Shown: piece after piece, positions 15,196-26,223 of the stretch
Layout of the letters: each line of letters starts with the position of its first letter
Numbering within the stretch: the first letter of the stretch is position 1
NCBI GenBank assembly: GCA_964542875.1
Contig: CAZIWA010000010.1
Location: 1 to 64,000 of the forward strand
Direction: 5' to 3'
DNA length: 64,000 nt
Source: CAZGOM01 sp964542875
Lineage (GTDB): Bacteria; Planctomycetota; Phycisphaerae; Phycisphaerales; Phycisphaeraceae
Notes under the pieces: generated by a model
The model's input: the letters and a program-made list of their open reading frames with translations, nothing else
Told to the model about the DNA's origin: nothing
The model's database searches: none
Translations under genes and position numbers: made by a program

Positions 15196-18100
15196 TTACA
15201 CCTTCGTCCAGGTGGTCTGCCCGTCGTTGCTGAATGTCGCGGCCCCAGACAGCGTCTCAATGCCTGATCCCAGCACGGTCAGTTGATACACGCCCGCACT
15301 CAAGCTCAGCGATGAAGGAAGGCCGATCACGAAGCTCAACGGATTCGTTGTGGATTGTGTGATCGTGATCGCGCTGGTGGCCAGGTTCGCCCCGCCATTG
15401 AGGGTCAAAACGATGTCCTGCCAGTTGAATGAGCTCACGTTGATTTGCGTGCCGAATGTAATTGTCATGCTCGTCAATGCGATGGTTCGCGGCGTCGGAT
15501 ACGCCATCATGCTCATGATCTTGGCCTGCATCACCCACGATGTATGCCCATCATTGGCAAACGGTACGCCTGACACCGTCTGGATCCCTGCACCCAGGAC
15601 CGTCAGGTCGTAGCTGCCGGGGTCACCCGTCATCGTGGCAGGAAAGTAAATGATCCGGATCAGTGGATCGTTGGGGGTCGTTGTGATGGTTATCGCACTG
15701 GTGGCCAGATTCGCCCCGCCGTCTCGGGTAAGAACAATGTCTTCCCAGGTGAAAGATGATGCGTCGATCTGTGTGCCGAACTTCACCGTGGTGCTTGTCA
15801 ATGCCGCGGTTCGCGGCGTTGTGTAGGCAGGCATGCTGGTGATCTTGGCTTCCATCACCCAGGATGTCTGCCCATCGTTGATGAACGGTGCGCCGGAAAC
15901 CGTCTGAATGGTGGCGCCATTCACCGTCAACTGGTACGTGCCAGGATCATCCGTCAACGAGGCTGGCAGATAGATCACGTAGTTGAGCGGATTGGTGGTC
16001 GACTGCCTGATCGTGATATCGCTGGTGGCGATGTTTGCCCCGCCGTTAAGCGTGAGGACAATGTCCTCCCAGGTGAATGTGGAAACATCAATCTGCGTGC
16101 CGAATGTCACCGAAGTGCTTGTCAGCGCAGTGGTCCGAGGTGTGGAGTAGCTCGTCATGCCCGCAATCTTGGCCTGCATGATCCAGCTGGTCTGGACATC
16201 ATTGATGAATGCCGCACCGGAAACTGCCTGAATACCAGCACCGGCAACAGTGAGTTGGTAAGTGCCGGGATCATCGGTCAGATCCGTCGGCAGATTAATC
16301 ACGTACACCAGCGGATTGGTGGCCGATTGGGTAATGGTGATCCCGCTGGTGACCAGATTCGCTCCGCCGTCACGGGTAAGCGTGATGTCTTCCCATGTGA
16401 ACGTCGCAGGATTGATCTGCGTGCCAAACGTTACTGACGTACTCGTCAGCGCAGCGGTCCGCGGCGCGCTGTAGGCGGTGATGGCGTTGATCTTCGCCTG
16501 CATCGTCCAGGATGTCTGGACATTGTTCATGAACGCAACCCCGGAAACCGTCTGGATGCCCGCACCCGTCACGGTGAGTTGATATACGCCAGGGTCATCG
16601 GTAAGCGCCGCGGGAAGGTTGATCACGTAGACCAGCGGATTCGTGGCCGACTGAGTAATGGTGATCCCGCTGGTGGCCAGGTTCGCCCCGCCATTGAGAG
16701 TCAGTGTGATGTCTTCCCAATTGAACGTCGCTGCATCGATCTGCGTGCCGAACGTCACCGAAGTGCTCGTCAGCGCGGTGGTCCGTGGCGCACTGTAGGT
16801 GGTGATGCTGGTCATCATTGCCTGCATCGTCCACGTCGTGCTCTTATTGTTGGAATAAGCCCGATTGGCCAGCGAATTGATACCCGCACCGTTCACCGTC
16901 AACTGGTAAACGCCAGGATCATCGGTAAGCGCTGCGGGAATGCTGATCGTGTACAACGTGGGATCAGAAGCCGATTGTGTGATGATGATTGCGCTTGTTG
17001 CCAGGTTCGCACCGCCATTAAGCGTGAGGGCGATATCCTCCCAGGTAAATGTCGCATTCTCTGCCGCTGCGGTGAACCTGACCGACACGCTCGTCACCGG
17101 CGTGGTGCGCGGTGTGCTGAAGGTCGTCAATGTGGAAACAGTAGGTGCCGTACCCACCACCTGAATCGTTACGGCAGCGCTGTCTGACGACACCGCGCCA
17201 AACCCATCAGTCGTCCGGGCCTTGAGCGTATGCGCGCCGTTGGCCAGGGTGCCAAGCACGATCTCGTAATGACCTTCGGCATCGACAACACCGGAGCCTC
17301 GGAGGGTGCTGCCTTCATAGATCTGCACCGTAGATCCCGGCATCCCGGTCCCCACCACCGCAGGTGTGACAGACGGGGTATACCCAGACCCGGGCACTCC
17401 TTGAGACCCGGCGGCCAATGCTGGAGTCGAAGGTGTGCTTAACACCACCGACCAGGAAGTCTCTCCCCCCGTTGCCAGAACGTTGCCATGTTCGTCGGTC
17501 ACGCCACCATCCACCAGGGCCAGGGTGTATGAACCTGCTTTGTTGGTCAGGCCCGCAAACCCGGAGATCCGATAGGTGCTGCCTGAAACCAGAGTTAACG
17601 TCAGCGCAGTTTCCTCGGTTACCAGGTTTGCCCCGTCGTTATGGGTCAGCACAATGGATTCCCAGTTAAAGCTGGCGATATCCACGGCTTGGCTAAACTG
17701 CACATCGACGGATCCCACTCCCAACGGTGCAGGCTCGCCAACCGCCACAAAGCCTTCCAATTCGAACGGCACTTCAAGCGTGTACAAACGCGACCGTATC
17801 TCATAGTTTGATGCAGCATCCTTCGTATCCCAGCTCACGACGATCTGCCCACCCGGCGCGACGGTGACATGTGAATTTGCTGTACCCGTCTCTGTCGCAC
17901 CGCTCACCAATTCCGGGGTGCCAATTGGCGTTCCATCAGGGGCATACCGCTGGATATAAACGGCGAAAGTCGAGGAGTCTTCTGATGTCTCTGCCCATGA
18001 AACAGTGAATGTGCCGTCTGCAGCCATCCCTACATCCGGCGAAACCTGCCTGCCCGTCCCGGCGTTGACCGTCAACACACCATCGGCCGGGGCGCCTGAA

Positions 18101-20868
18101 GCATCAAATCGCTGGAGATAGACATTGCCGTCACTACCCTCAAGTTTCGCCCACACCGCAACAAAGCTGCCATTGCCCGCGATAGCGACGGAAGGCGTAT
18201 TGGTTCCCGTGGTGCTGGCAACATCAATCAACGGTCCTGAGGTCGAACCATAGGTAGACCGACGAATAAAAAGATCTGCGGTCGGCCATGTCCACAGCGT
18301 TACGGATGATCCATCGCCGGGGTCAACCGCAGTTCCCATAAACCCGTTCGCGGCTGTATTGGGAATCGTGCCGAGTTGAATTTCGCCGCCAATCCGAGTG
18401 CCTTGCGCATCAAAGCGCTGCCCGCGCACTGCCCGATCCAGGCTGGGGCTTGCAACCAGGGAATCAACCCATGCCACCACAAATCCACCTGCGGCATCAT
18501 GGGAAACACTGGGCGCCTGCTGCACTGACTGGGTTGTCGTATTCACAATGAACTCATCGCCCAGCGGATTCCCCGCAGCGTCAAAACGCCGGGCAAATAC
18601 ATCCGGCCCGCTTGGCGAAGGCGTGTTAATACCCATCCAGGTCACGACAAATGAGCCGTCGGGGGCCACCGATACACTGGGATCCACCCGCGTGGCGACC
18701 GCCGTGCTGGAATTCACCACGAACTCATTTCCCAACGCAACGCCATCCGCGCCGACTCTGCGCCCCAGGATCTTGCCTGCGGTGTTGCCGGCCACATCAC
18801 GATGTTCCCATGTAATCACATACGACCCATCCGACGCCACAGCCACATCGGAATCGGTGTCCAATTCACCTGCGGCAAACTGATTGGCCACCAGTGTCGG
18901 CCCGACAGCTTTCAGCGCGCTCCCTGGAGTTGCCACAGACCAAAGACCAAGCGTAGCCAGAGTCCAATAGCCGGTTTCATCCGCCACCTTCACCACGGCG
19001 GTTCCCATGCCTATCGCATCAGGGCTCAGCGTCACCCTCATTACCGCGTCGCTCACCATCTCCACATCAAACAGGCTGAGATTGCTGCTGCTGACAAGGG
19101 TGTAGACCAGATCCTTGGAACTGCTCACGTCATCAGCGAAGTAAGCGCTTAAATCCACATCCAAAGGCGCCGCATTTTGATGCATCACAATCCGCGGAAC
19201 GCTCGCCAGCGAAGGACGGTCATTGAAGGTGAAAATCTGCGCGACGGTGTTTTGAGAGCTTGTCAGATTCGACATGAAATACGCCACAAGCCGGCCATCA
19301 GCCAGGGTGGCAAGGTCCATTCCGGTAACACCGGTGGGATTGTTGGCGTTGATCTTGAATGCCGCGCCGACTGTAATTCCCTTGGCATCATAGGCCTGAG
19401 CCATAAAGGATGTGCCCGAGAGCCATGACATCACAAATCCGCCTCCTTTCAGCATCGTCAATGAAGGCCGGAAAGTTGGCCCGGTAAGCGCCGGAGTAAA
19501 CGTGATGGGCGTGTGCCCCACCACTGCTTCATAGTCCGCGCCATAAACGCGCCAATGGATGGTCGGCAAATTAGGCGACACCGCCGGCAATAGCATTTGC
19601 GACCAGGCCACGGCAAAACCGCCTCCTTCCAGCGCCGTCACGTCAGAGTGCAGTTGGCTCGAAGGCAAAAGCCGTGATCCCACAATGATGGTCGACGTGA
19701 CCGGCGTGCCATTCACCCCAAATACGCGAGCACTCATGTCCCAGGCGCCGTATGTGTTGTTGAACGCTTCCCAGGTCACAACAAAACGATTGCCTTCCAG
19801 CTTTGCGGCCTGAACGCTGTTTGCCTGCGTATCCACACCAGCGATGTCAATCGCAGAACCGATAGGCCCTGCGGCATCAAACAATTGAGCTTTGGGAGTG
19901 TAAGCGGTAGCCGATGGAATCGCGTGTTCCTGAAGCCAGGTGACGGCAAAACCGTTATCAGCCAGAGCCGTCACCCCAACACCTTTTCGATTCTCACTCG
20001 CCACGGTTATCGGCACACGCTGCGCACTTCCTTGAAGCGTGCCTGTCGCATCAAAATGCTTCACAAACAACTGATTGGTATTGATCGATAAGGTGGGTTC
20101 CAGCACGTAATCCGCATAGGCAACAACAAATCCACCGCCCGAAAGCCCCGCCACGCTGATCTTGTCATCGGAGTAGAACGATTTATTCGCCGCCACCAGG
20201 AAGGCGCTGCCAAGAGGCGCATCGGCCTCATCAAAAATACGGGCATACACGCCTTGGCCCGGCACGCTCCACACGTTCACAAACCCACCCTCGGCCAGCG
20301 CCGCTACCTTGGGCGCAACGAACGAAGCCGTTGACGTGCTGATCGAGCTGACGATCAGTTCCTGTCCGTCAAGGTTCACGCCTTGCGTACCGTGGATCTC
20401 AAGGGTCAACGGCGCGCTGGCCTTTTGCCCATCTCCGTCCAGGGCGTTAAGCACCAATTTCAGATTGCCATTTTCCTGACTTTGGGTATTGAGGGTGAGG
20501 ACCCCGCCGGTGAGGTTTTGTCCTGTCACCAAAGTCTGATTAGTGATGGATTTAGTGCCTGAAAGGGTATACGAGAACGTCAATGCGCCATCATCGGCAA
20601 AGAGCGTGTTGAGATTCAGCACCAGATCATTCCCGGCCACCACTTCGATGGGAGCGGTGCCGCCGATGTAGGTTGGCACCGCAGACATCATTTGCCTTGC
20701 TTCCATGCCTTCCAGCGTCATCGCCGCCGGTGCCGGCATACCCGGCTTCACATACCGCTGAAGAAACAAATTGAGCCGCCGACCCAGGCTCATCGCCTGG
20801 GTTTTCCCAGTGTTGGTCTGCATAGGTTCCCCTGAACTTTGGAGTGAAGAAAAAGATGAAAAAACCAT
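15196..20868 (-). CDS. Giant repeat-rich surface protein with LEPR-XLL-like N-terminus
   Basis: The 1890-residue product has near its N-terminus TLEGMEARQMMSAVP (about 51-65), which fits the LEPR-XLL type motif found at the start of large planctomycete surface proteins. A cadherin-like segment follows. Next come many modules of about 45-60 residues with the pattern GGFVV.W ... RFDAAGNPLGDEF.VN, which may form propeller-like beta structures. Then come one Ig-like domain with FNWESIVLTHNDGANL, a second domain with PGSTVQIYEG, and six C-terminal repeats of about 95 residues with FGTQI..FNWEDI.LTLNGGANL. The start at 20868 has GGGGAGG 7 bases upstream; an internal ATG at 20823 also has a good site. 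Secretion is inferred from family and repeats, since no classical signal peptide is obvious. Architecture matches 26224-36474. Confidence 0.85.
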   Translation of the reverse strand: MVFSSFSSLQSSGEPMQTNTGKTQAMSLGRRLNLFLQRYVKPGMPAPAAMTLEGMEARQMMSAVPTYIGGTAPIEVVAGNDLVLNLNTLFADDGALTFSYTLSGTKSITNQTLVTGQNLTGGVLTLNTQSQENGNLKLVLNALDGDGQKASAPLTLEIHGTQGVNLDGQELIVSSISTSTASFVAPKVAALAEGGFVNVWSVPGQGVYARIFDEADAPLGSAFLVAANKSFYSDDKISVAGLSGGGFVVAYADYVLEPTLSINTNQLFVKHFDATGTLQGSAQRVPITVASENRKGVGVTALADNGFAVTWLQEHAIPSATAYTPKAQLFDAAGPIGSAIDIAGVDTQANSVQAAKLEGNRFVVTWEAFNNTYGAWDMSARVFGVNGTPVTSTIIVGSRLLPSSQLHSDVTALEGGGFAVAWSQMLLPAVSPNLPTIHWRVYGADYEAVVGHTPITFTPALTGPTFRPSLTMLKGGGFVMSWLSGTSFMAQAYDAKGITVGAAFKINANNPTGVTGMDLATLADGRLVAYFMSNLTSSQNTVAQIFTFNDRPSLASVPRIVMHQNAAPLDVDLSAYFADDVSSSKDLVYTLVSSSNLSLFDVEMVSDAVMRVTLSPDAIGMGTAVVKVADETGYWTLATLGLWSVATPGSALKAVGPTLVANQFAAGELDTDSDVAVASDGSYVITWEHRDVAGNTAGKILGRRVGADGVALGNEFVVNSSTAVATRVDPSVSVAPDGSFVVTWMGINTPSPSGPDVFARRFDAAGNPLGDEFIVNTTTQSVQQAPSVSHDAAGGFVVAWVDSLVASPSLDRAVRGQRFDAQGTRIGGEIQLGTIPNTAANGFMGTAVDPGDGSSVTLWTWPTADLFIRRSTYGSTSGPLIDVASTTGTNTPSVAIAGNGSFVAVWAKLEGSDGNVYLQRFDASGAPADGVLTVNAGTGRQVSPDVGMAADGTFTVSWAETSEDSSTFAVYIQRYAPDGTPIGTPELVSGATETGTANSHVTVAPGGQIVVSWDTKDAASNYEIRSRLYTLEVPFELEGFVAVGEPAPLGVGSVDVQFSQAVDIASFNWESIVLTHNDGANLVTEETALTLTLVSGSTYRISGFAGLTNKAGSYTLALVDGGVTDEHGNVLATGGETSWSVVLSTPSTPALAAGSQGVPGSGYTPSVTPAVVGTGMPGSTVQIYEGSTLRGSGVVDAEGHYEIVLGTLANGAHTLKARTTDGFGAVSSDSAAVTIQVVGTAPTVSTLTTFSTPRTTPVTSVSVRFTAAAENATFTWEDIALTLNGGANLATSAIIITQSASDPTLYTISIPAALTDDPGVYQLTVNGAGINSLANRAYSNNKSTTWTMQAMMTSITTYSAPRTTALTSTSVTFGTQIDAATFNWEDITLTLNGGANLATSGITITQSATNPLVYVINLPAALTDDPGVYQLTVTGAGIQTVSGVAFMNNVQTSWTMQAKINAITAYSAPRTAALTSTSVTFGTQINPATFTWEDITLTRDGGANLVTSGITITQSATNPLVYVINLPTDLTDDPGTYQLTVAGAGIQAVSGAAFINDVQTSWIMQAKIAGMTSYSTPRTTALTSTSVTFGTQIDVSTFTWEDIVLTLNGGANIATSDITIRQSTTNPLNYVIYLPASLTDDPGTYQLTVNGATIQTVSGAPFINDGQTSWVMEAKITSMPAYTTPRTAALTSTTVKFGTQIDASSFTWEDIVLTRDGGANLATSAITITTTPNDPLIRIIYFPATMTGDPGSYDLTVLGAGIQTVSGVPFANDGHTSWVMQAKIMSMMAYPTPRTIALTSMTITFGTQINVSSFNWQDIVLTLNGGANLATSAITITQSTTNPLSFVIGLPSSLSLSAGVYQLTVLGSGIETLSGAATFSNDGQTTWTKV
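15199..17150 (-). repeat. Six tandem repeats of about 95 codons in the surface protein
   Basis: Six consecutive units in the coding sequence share SAPRTTALTSTSVTFGTQI, F.WEDI.LT.NGGANLATS, ITQS..NPL.Y.INLP, and LTDDPG.YQLTV.GAGIQ. Units 2 to 4 are most alike at DNA level; the outer ones are more diverged. Such near-identical direct repeats could recombine and change repeat number. Confidence 0.85.
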
Positions 20869-20956
20869 AACAATGCCTCCCCGGTTAGGCGTTAATGTTC
20901 GACAATCTGTAATTGGGACCCGGAATCAAGAATCGTGAGCCCCTGGAATAAAGGTG

Positions 20957-20986
20957 CAATACGATACTAACTAATCGTATTGTCAA
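20957..20986 (-). promoter_or_regulatory. Inverted repeat overlapping a -35-like TTGACA
   Basis: Upstream of the 1890-residue gene, CAATACGAT (20957-20965) and ATCGTATTG (20974-20982) form a perfect 9-bp inverted repeat with an 8-base spacer. The minus strand also reads TTGACA (20981-20986), which touches the outer arm. The -10 is less clear (TATCGT at a 14-base spacing, or GTATTG further on). The placement about 90 bases from the start suggests an operator for a dimeric regulator acting on this gene. Confidence 0.5.
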
Positions 20987-21035
20987 CGCAAGAGCATTTC
21001 AAGAGAAAACCCTAACAAAAACCTAAATATGAAAT

Positions 21036-21067
21036 AAAACACCCCGATATGCATCGGGGTGTTTTTA
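21036..21067 (-). terminator. Terminator of typA
   Basis: A 12-bp stem (21037-21048 with 21053-21064, 4-base loop) lies 22 bases past the typA stop. The minus strand continues with TTTTATTTC. The plus strand also carries a T run, so it may act in both directions. Confidence 0.8.
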
Positions 21068-21088
21068 CTAGATTTTGAAGGATCGAGC

Positions 21089-22963
21089 TTATTCTTCGTT
21101 CTTACGGGACAAACGCTTCCGGTCCGCTTCCTTCAGCAGCTTCTTGCGAAGCCGGATCGAAGCCGGGGTGATTTCAACCATTTCGTCGTCCTGGACATAT
21201 TCCAAGGCGTACTCAAGGTTGATTTCCCGGGGCGGACGGATGCGAGCCGCATCGTCCGTATTAGTTGTACGGAAGTTGGTCAGCGCCTTAGGCCGGGTCA
21301 CGTTGCAGATGATGTCGTTGTCTTTGCAGTGTTCGCCCACCAGCTGGCCTTCGTAGATGTTGTCGGCGTTCTTCACAAAGAAGATGCCGCGATCGTAGAG
21401 GCCGTCCAGCGCGTAAGCCGTCACTCGGCCAGCAGTGGAGGAAACCATCACGCCTGCCTGGCGCTGGGGGATGGCGCCACGCATGGGTTGGTAGCTGTGG
21501 AACACGTGGTGCATGATCGCCCGGCCCTGGGTCGCCGTCAGCATACGGCTGCGCAGGCCGATAAGCCCGCGGGCAGGAATCGTGAATTCCAGGTGCGCGT
21601 AAGAGTCGGTGCCGGCCTTGGCGTCCATGCTCACCAGCTCCGCGCGACGCTCGGAGATCAGGGACATTACCGCATTTTGACATTCCGTGGGGCAGTCCAC
21701 CACAAGCGTTTCGATGGGTTCGTGCTGCACGCCGTTGATCTCTTTGAAGATCACCTTCGGCTTGCTGCAGGACATTTCAAAACCCTCACGACGCATGTTT
21801 TCCAGCAGGATGCCAAGATGCATCAAACCGCGGCCGGAAACCAGGAATTCGTCGGCCTTGAATTCAACCTTCAGCGCGACGTTGGATTCCAGTTCCTTCT
21901 CCAGCCGCTCTTTGATCTGACGGCTGGTGACGTAGGTCCCTTCCTGGCCAGCAAAGGGAGAGTCATTCACGCGGAAGGTCATGGTCAGGGTCGGCTCGTC
22001 AACTTCGATGGTCGGCAGCGCGATGGGGTTTTCAGCACTGGCGATGGTGTTGCCGATATCCACAGGGTCAAGGCCCACCACGGCGCAGATATCGCCTGCT
22101 TCGACGAAATCCACTTCTTTGCGGCCAAGACCTTCAAACTGGTAAAGCTGCTGTGCGCGCTGACGAGTCTGCTTGCCGTTGCGGTCGATGACGATGATGG
22201 ATTCGCCCTTCTTGAGCGTGCCGGCAAACACACGGCCGATCGCGATACGACCGACATAATCGTTATAGTCCAGCGTGACGACCAGCATCTGCAGCGGAGC
22301 AGTCTTGTCCATCTGCGGAGCCGGCACATGCTTGATGATCGCTTCAAACAGATCGCGAAGGTTGTCCTTCTTCACATTCAGATCATTGGAGGCCCAACCT
22401 TCACGGCCCGAACCGTAAATGACGGGGAAGTCCAGCGCATGGTCGTCTGCACCCAGGTCCACCAGCAGGTCAAACACTTCATTAACCACATGCGCGGGGC
22501 GGGCTTCGGCCCGGTCCACCTTGTTCACCACCACGATGGGCTTAAGCTTGTTTTCCATGGCCTTCTGGAGCACAAAGCGCGTCTGGGGCATCGGCCCTTC
22601 AAAGGCATCCACCAGCAGAAGCACACCGTCGGCCATCTTCAGCACGCGTTCCACTTCGCCGCCGAAGTCCGCGTGGCCTGGCGTATCGATAACATTGATC
22701 TTGTACTTGTTGCCGTCTTCGGCGAGATAGAAGATCTCGCAGTTCTTCGCCAAAATGGTGATCCCCCGCTCACGTTCAAGCGGGTTGGAGTCCATGATCA
22801 GGCCGTGCTGGCCGCCGGCCAGCTTGTCCAGATCAGCACTCCGGAACATGCCGGATTGGTAGAGCAGACGATCGACCATGGTGGTCTTCCCATGGTCAAC
22901 GTGTGCGATGATAGCGATGTTCCGAAGAAATTGGGAGGTCGACGCGGTGGGGGCTTGTGTCAT
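21089..22963 (-). CDS. typA: Ribosome-associated GTPase TypA/BipA
   Basis: The 624-residue protein is a translation-factor-type GTPase that binds the ribosome and supports 50S assembly and stress or cold adaptation. Visible motifs are the G1 loop AHVDHGKTT, the switch II region DTPGHADFGGEVERVL, the G4 motif NKVDR, elongation-factor domains II and III, and the BipA-specific C-terminal part (RGLIGLRSRMLTATQGRAIM). The length fits the usual about 600-615 residues. The ATG at 22963 (MTQAPTAS) is chosen over an upstream in-frame start, since the extra 44 residues would be unrelated to the family. It ends in Lys/Arg-rich residues. The gene is monocistronic with a terminator and lies divergent to coaE. 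Confidence 0.96.
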   Translation of the reverse strand: MTQAPTASTSQFLRNIAIIAHVDHGKTTMVDRLLYQSGMFRSADLDKLAGGQHGLIMDSNPLERERGITILAKNCEIFYLAEDGNKYKINVIDTPGHADFGGEVERVLKMADGVLLLVDAFEGPMPQTRFVLQKAMENKLKPIVVVNKVDRAEARPAHVVNEVFDLLVDLGADDHALDFPVIYGSGREGWASNDLNVKKDNLRDLFEAIIKHVPAPQMDKTAPLQMLVVTLDYNDYVGRIAIGRVFAGTLKKGESIIVIDRNGKQTRQRAQQLYQFEGLGRKEVDFVEAGDICAVVGLDPVDIGNTIASAENPIALPTIEVDEPTLTMTFRVNDSPFAGQEGTYVTSRQIKERLEKELESNVALKVEFKADEFLVSGRGLMHLGILLENMRREGFEMSCSKPKVIFKEINGVQHEPIETLVVDCPTECQNAVMSLISERRAELVSMDAKAGTDSYAHLEFTIPARGLIGLRSRMLTATQGRAIMHHVFHSYQPMRGAIPQRQAGVMVSSTAGRVTAYALDGLYDRGIFFVKNADNIYEGQLVGEHCKDNDIICNVTRPKALTNFRTTNTDDAARIRPPREINLEYALEYVQDDEMVEITPASIRLRKKLLKEADRKRLSRKNEE

Positions 22964-23123
22964 ATAACTTTTCAAATTCGGGGAAAAATTGGACGGGATA
23001 TGATACCTCGCGGAACTGGAATAAGGAAGCCCAAAAGTTTTGATTCCTGCCCACTTATTACAGATTCGCTGGTTTAAAGCCCTAAACTGACCCACTTTAT
23101 TTTCCTGTTAGCACATCGGATGG

Positions 23124-23750
23124 ATGCCAATGCCCCCCTTCAAAGGCCCTAAACCCGTCATCGGAATTCTCGGCGGCATCGGTTCAGGCAAAAGCAAAGT
23201 CGCCCAAGCCTTCGCGCTTTTAGGCTGCGGAATCGTTGACGCGGACCAAATCGCCAAACAGGCGTTAAACACCCCCGAGGCCGCCCGGCAGGTACGTCAA
23301 TGGTGGGGAAACAGCGTTATCGGGGCAGACGGCCTTCCGGATCGAAAAGCCATTGCGGCCCGTGTTTTTGAGCAGCCGCAGGAGCTGGCCAGGCTCGAGG
23401 GCCTGCTGCACCCGATCGTCTTTCGCCAGCGTGAGACTCTCGTGGCGGCGATGAACGCCGACCCCGATATCGTGGCCATTATTGAAGACTGTCCCCTGCT
23501 TTTGGAGAAAAAACTCGAGGGCCCGTGTGATGTCCTGGTTTTTGTAGAAGCATCCCTGAAAACAAGGCTTGAAAGGGTCGCAAAGACCCGCGGATGGTCG
23601 CACGAAGAATTGGTGCGACGAGAATTACGTCAGATGCCACTTGACATCAAACGAAAACGCGCCGATTATGTAATACTGAACGAGCAGGACTCGGGGTGTG
23701 GCATTGAAGCCAACCGGGTGTTACAGCAAGTTCTCCGTTCCCCGCACTGA
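23124..23750 (+). CDS. coaE: Dephospho-CoA kinase
   Basis: CoaE phosphorylates the 3'-hydroxyl of dephospho-CoA, the last step of coenzyme A synthesis, in the cytosol. The P-loop reads GGIGSGKS (about residues 18-25), followed by the conserved DADQIAKQ with the Asp that interacts with substrate. LHPIV, a lid-like region near VAKTRGWSHEE, and the R.RADYVI.N end segment are also in place. At 208 residues the length is normal. The ATG at 23124 lies in a GGATGGATG context. It is the first gene on the plus strand after the typA/coaE divergent promoter region. rho follows after a 343-base leader, so the two may share transcripts. Confidence 0.93.
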   Translation: MPMPPFKGPKPVIGILGGIGSGKSKVAQAFALLGCGIVDADQIAKQALNTPEAARQVRQWWGNSVIGADGLPDRKAIAARVFEQPQELARLEGLLHPIVFRQRETLVAAMNADPDIVAIIEDCPLLLEKKLEGPCDVLVFVEASLKTRLERVAKTRGWSHEELVRRELRQMPLDIKRKRADYVILNEQDSGCGIEANRVLQQVLRSPH

Positions 23751-23855
23751 GACTACCCATCTCTCGCTGCAAGGCCGCTGCGAAGGCATCTCCCTCCCGC
23801 AACGCGACCGGAAACGGGTTTTCCCCAAGCGATTTTTACTGGTCGATTCGGGGCA

Positions 23856-23871
23856 GGCAACACGTGTTGCC
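23856..23871. promoter_or_regulatory. Perfect 16-bp palindrome upstream of rho
   Basis: GGCAACACGTGTTGCC is a perfect palindrome centred 230 bases before the rho start, in the noncoding coaE-rho gap. Its length and lack of a T run fit a protein-binding site better than a terminator. The regulator is unknown. Confidence 0.4.
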
Positions 23872-23910
23872 ATGGCATTAAGCCAGGCATTTAAGCCAGT
23901 AAGTTTGTCG

Positions 23911-24060
23911 CTTTCATCACTCCGGCCCAACCCCCCAATCCCACTCAACGACATCGCAAGCACCTTCCCTGACAGCAAACAGACAGCCAACTCACCTAGA
24001 TCATTTGAACGTATCCCAGCACATCTCACCTTTTCGCCCCACGACACACGGACCCAATAA
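23911..24060 (+). promoter_or_regulatory. rho: C-rich, G-poor rho leader, candidate Rho-utilisation site
   Basis: By hand count these 150 bases of the rho leader hold 63 C and only 17 G, with many CA and CC steps and no strong hairpin. That composition is the signature of a rut site, where Rho loads on nascent RNA. In E. coli the rho gene is autoregulated by Rho-dependent termination in its own leader, so the same is plausible here. A weak hairpin CGGAC/GTCCG followed by TTTTTTT (24049-24079) sits just before the ribosome-binding site. Confidence 0.5.
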
Positions 24061-24093
24061 CGTCCGGAGCTGTTTTTTTAGGAGTCTCTGATC

Positions 24094-26025
<1,932 letters not shown>

Positions 26026-26052
26026 TCCATCGAGCCAACATCAACTCCACCG

Positions 26053-26085
26053 CCGGACGGCCAAAAGCCGTCCGGTTTTCTTTTA
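26053..26085 (+). terminator. Intrinsic terminator of rho
   Basis: A perfect 9-bp GC-rich stem (26053-26061 with 26067-26075, 5-base loop) is followed by TTTTCTTTTA on the plus strand, 28 bases past the rho stop. Confidence 0.9.
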
Positions 26086-26163
26086 TACCTGAGACGCCCA
26101 ACGCTGCTTAAGTTGCTGCCTGAAGCTGCCGTCCCTGCAATCTTGCGTCGTCAACTCAGCCAT

Positions 26164-26197
26164 AAAAAAACCAGGCCCCGCTTTTGGCGGAGCCTGG
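26164..26197 (-). terminator. Intrinsic terminator of the 3416-residue surface protein gene
   Basis: An 11-bp stem with one mismatch (26171-26181 with 26187-26197) is followed on the minus strand by seven T residues. It lies 27 bases past the stop of the giant gene. A related hairpin follows the relic at 36858-37182. Confidence 0.85.
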
Positions 26198-26223
26198 TCG
26201 ATGAGTTGTAATGGATTACTGGA

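Noticed and set aside
15199..17150. Regular direct repeats suggesting a CRISPR array
   Set aside because: The period is about 290 bases and the units are coding repeats in one open frame.
21059..23077. Plus-strand open frame of about 672 codons
   Set aside because: It is the reverse complement of typA; the His-, Val- and Gln-rich product is the usual shadow of a GC-rich gene.
23698..24060. 120-codon plus-strand frame overlapping the coaE end and the rho leader
   Set aside because: It overlaps coaE out of frame, has no ribosome-binding site, and its Pro/Ser-rich product reflects the C-rich leader.
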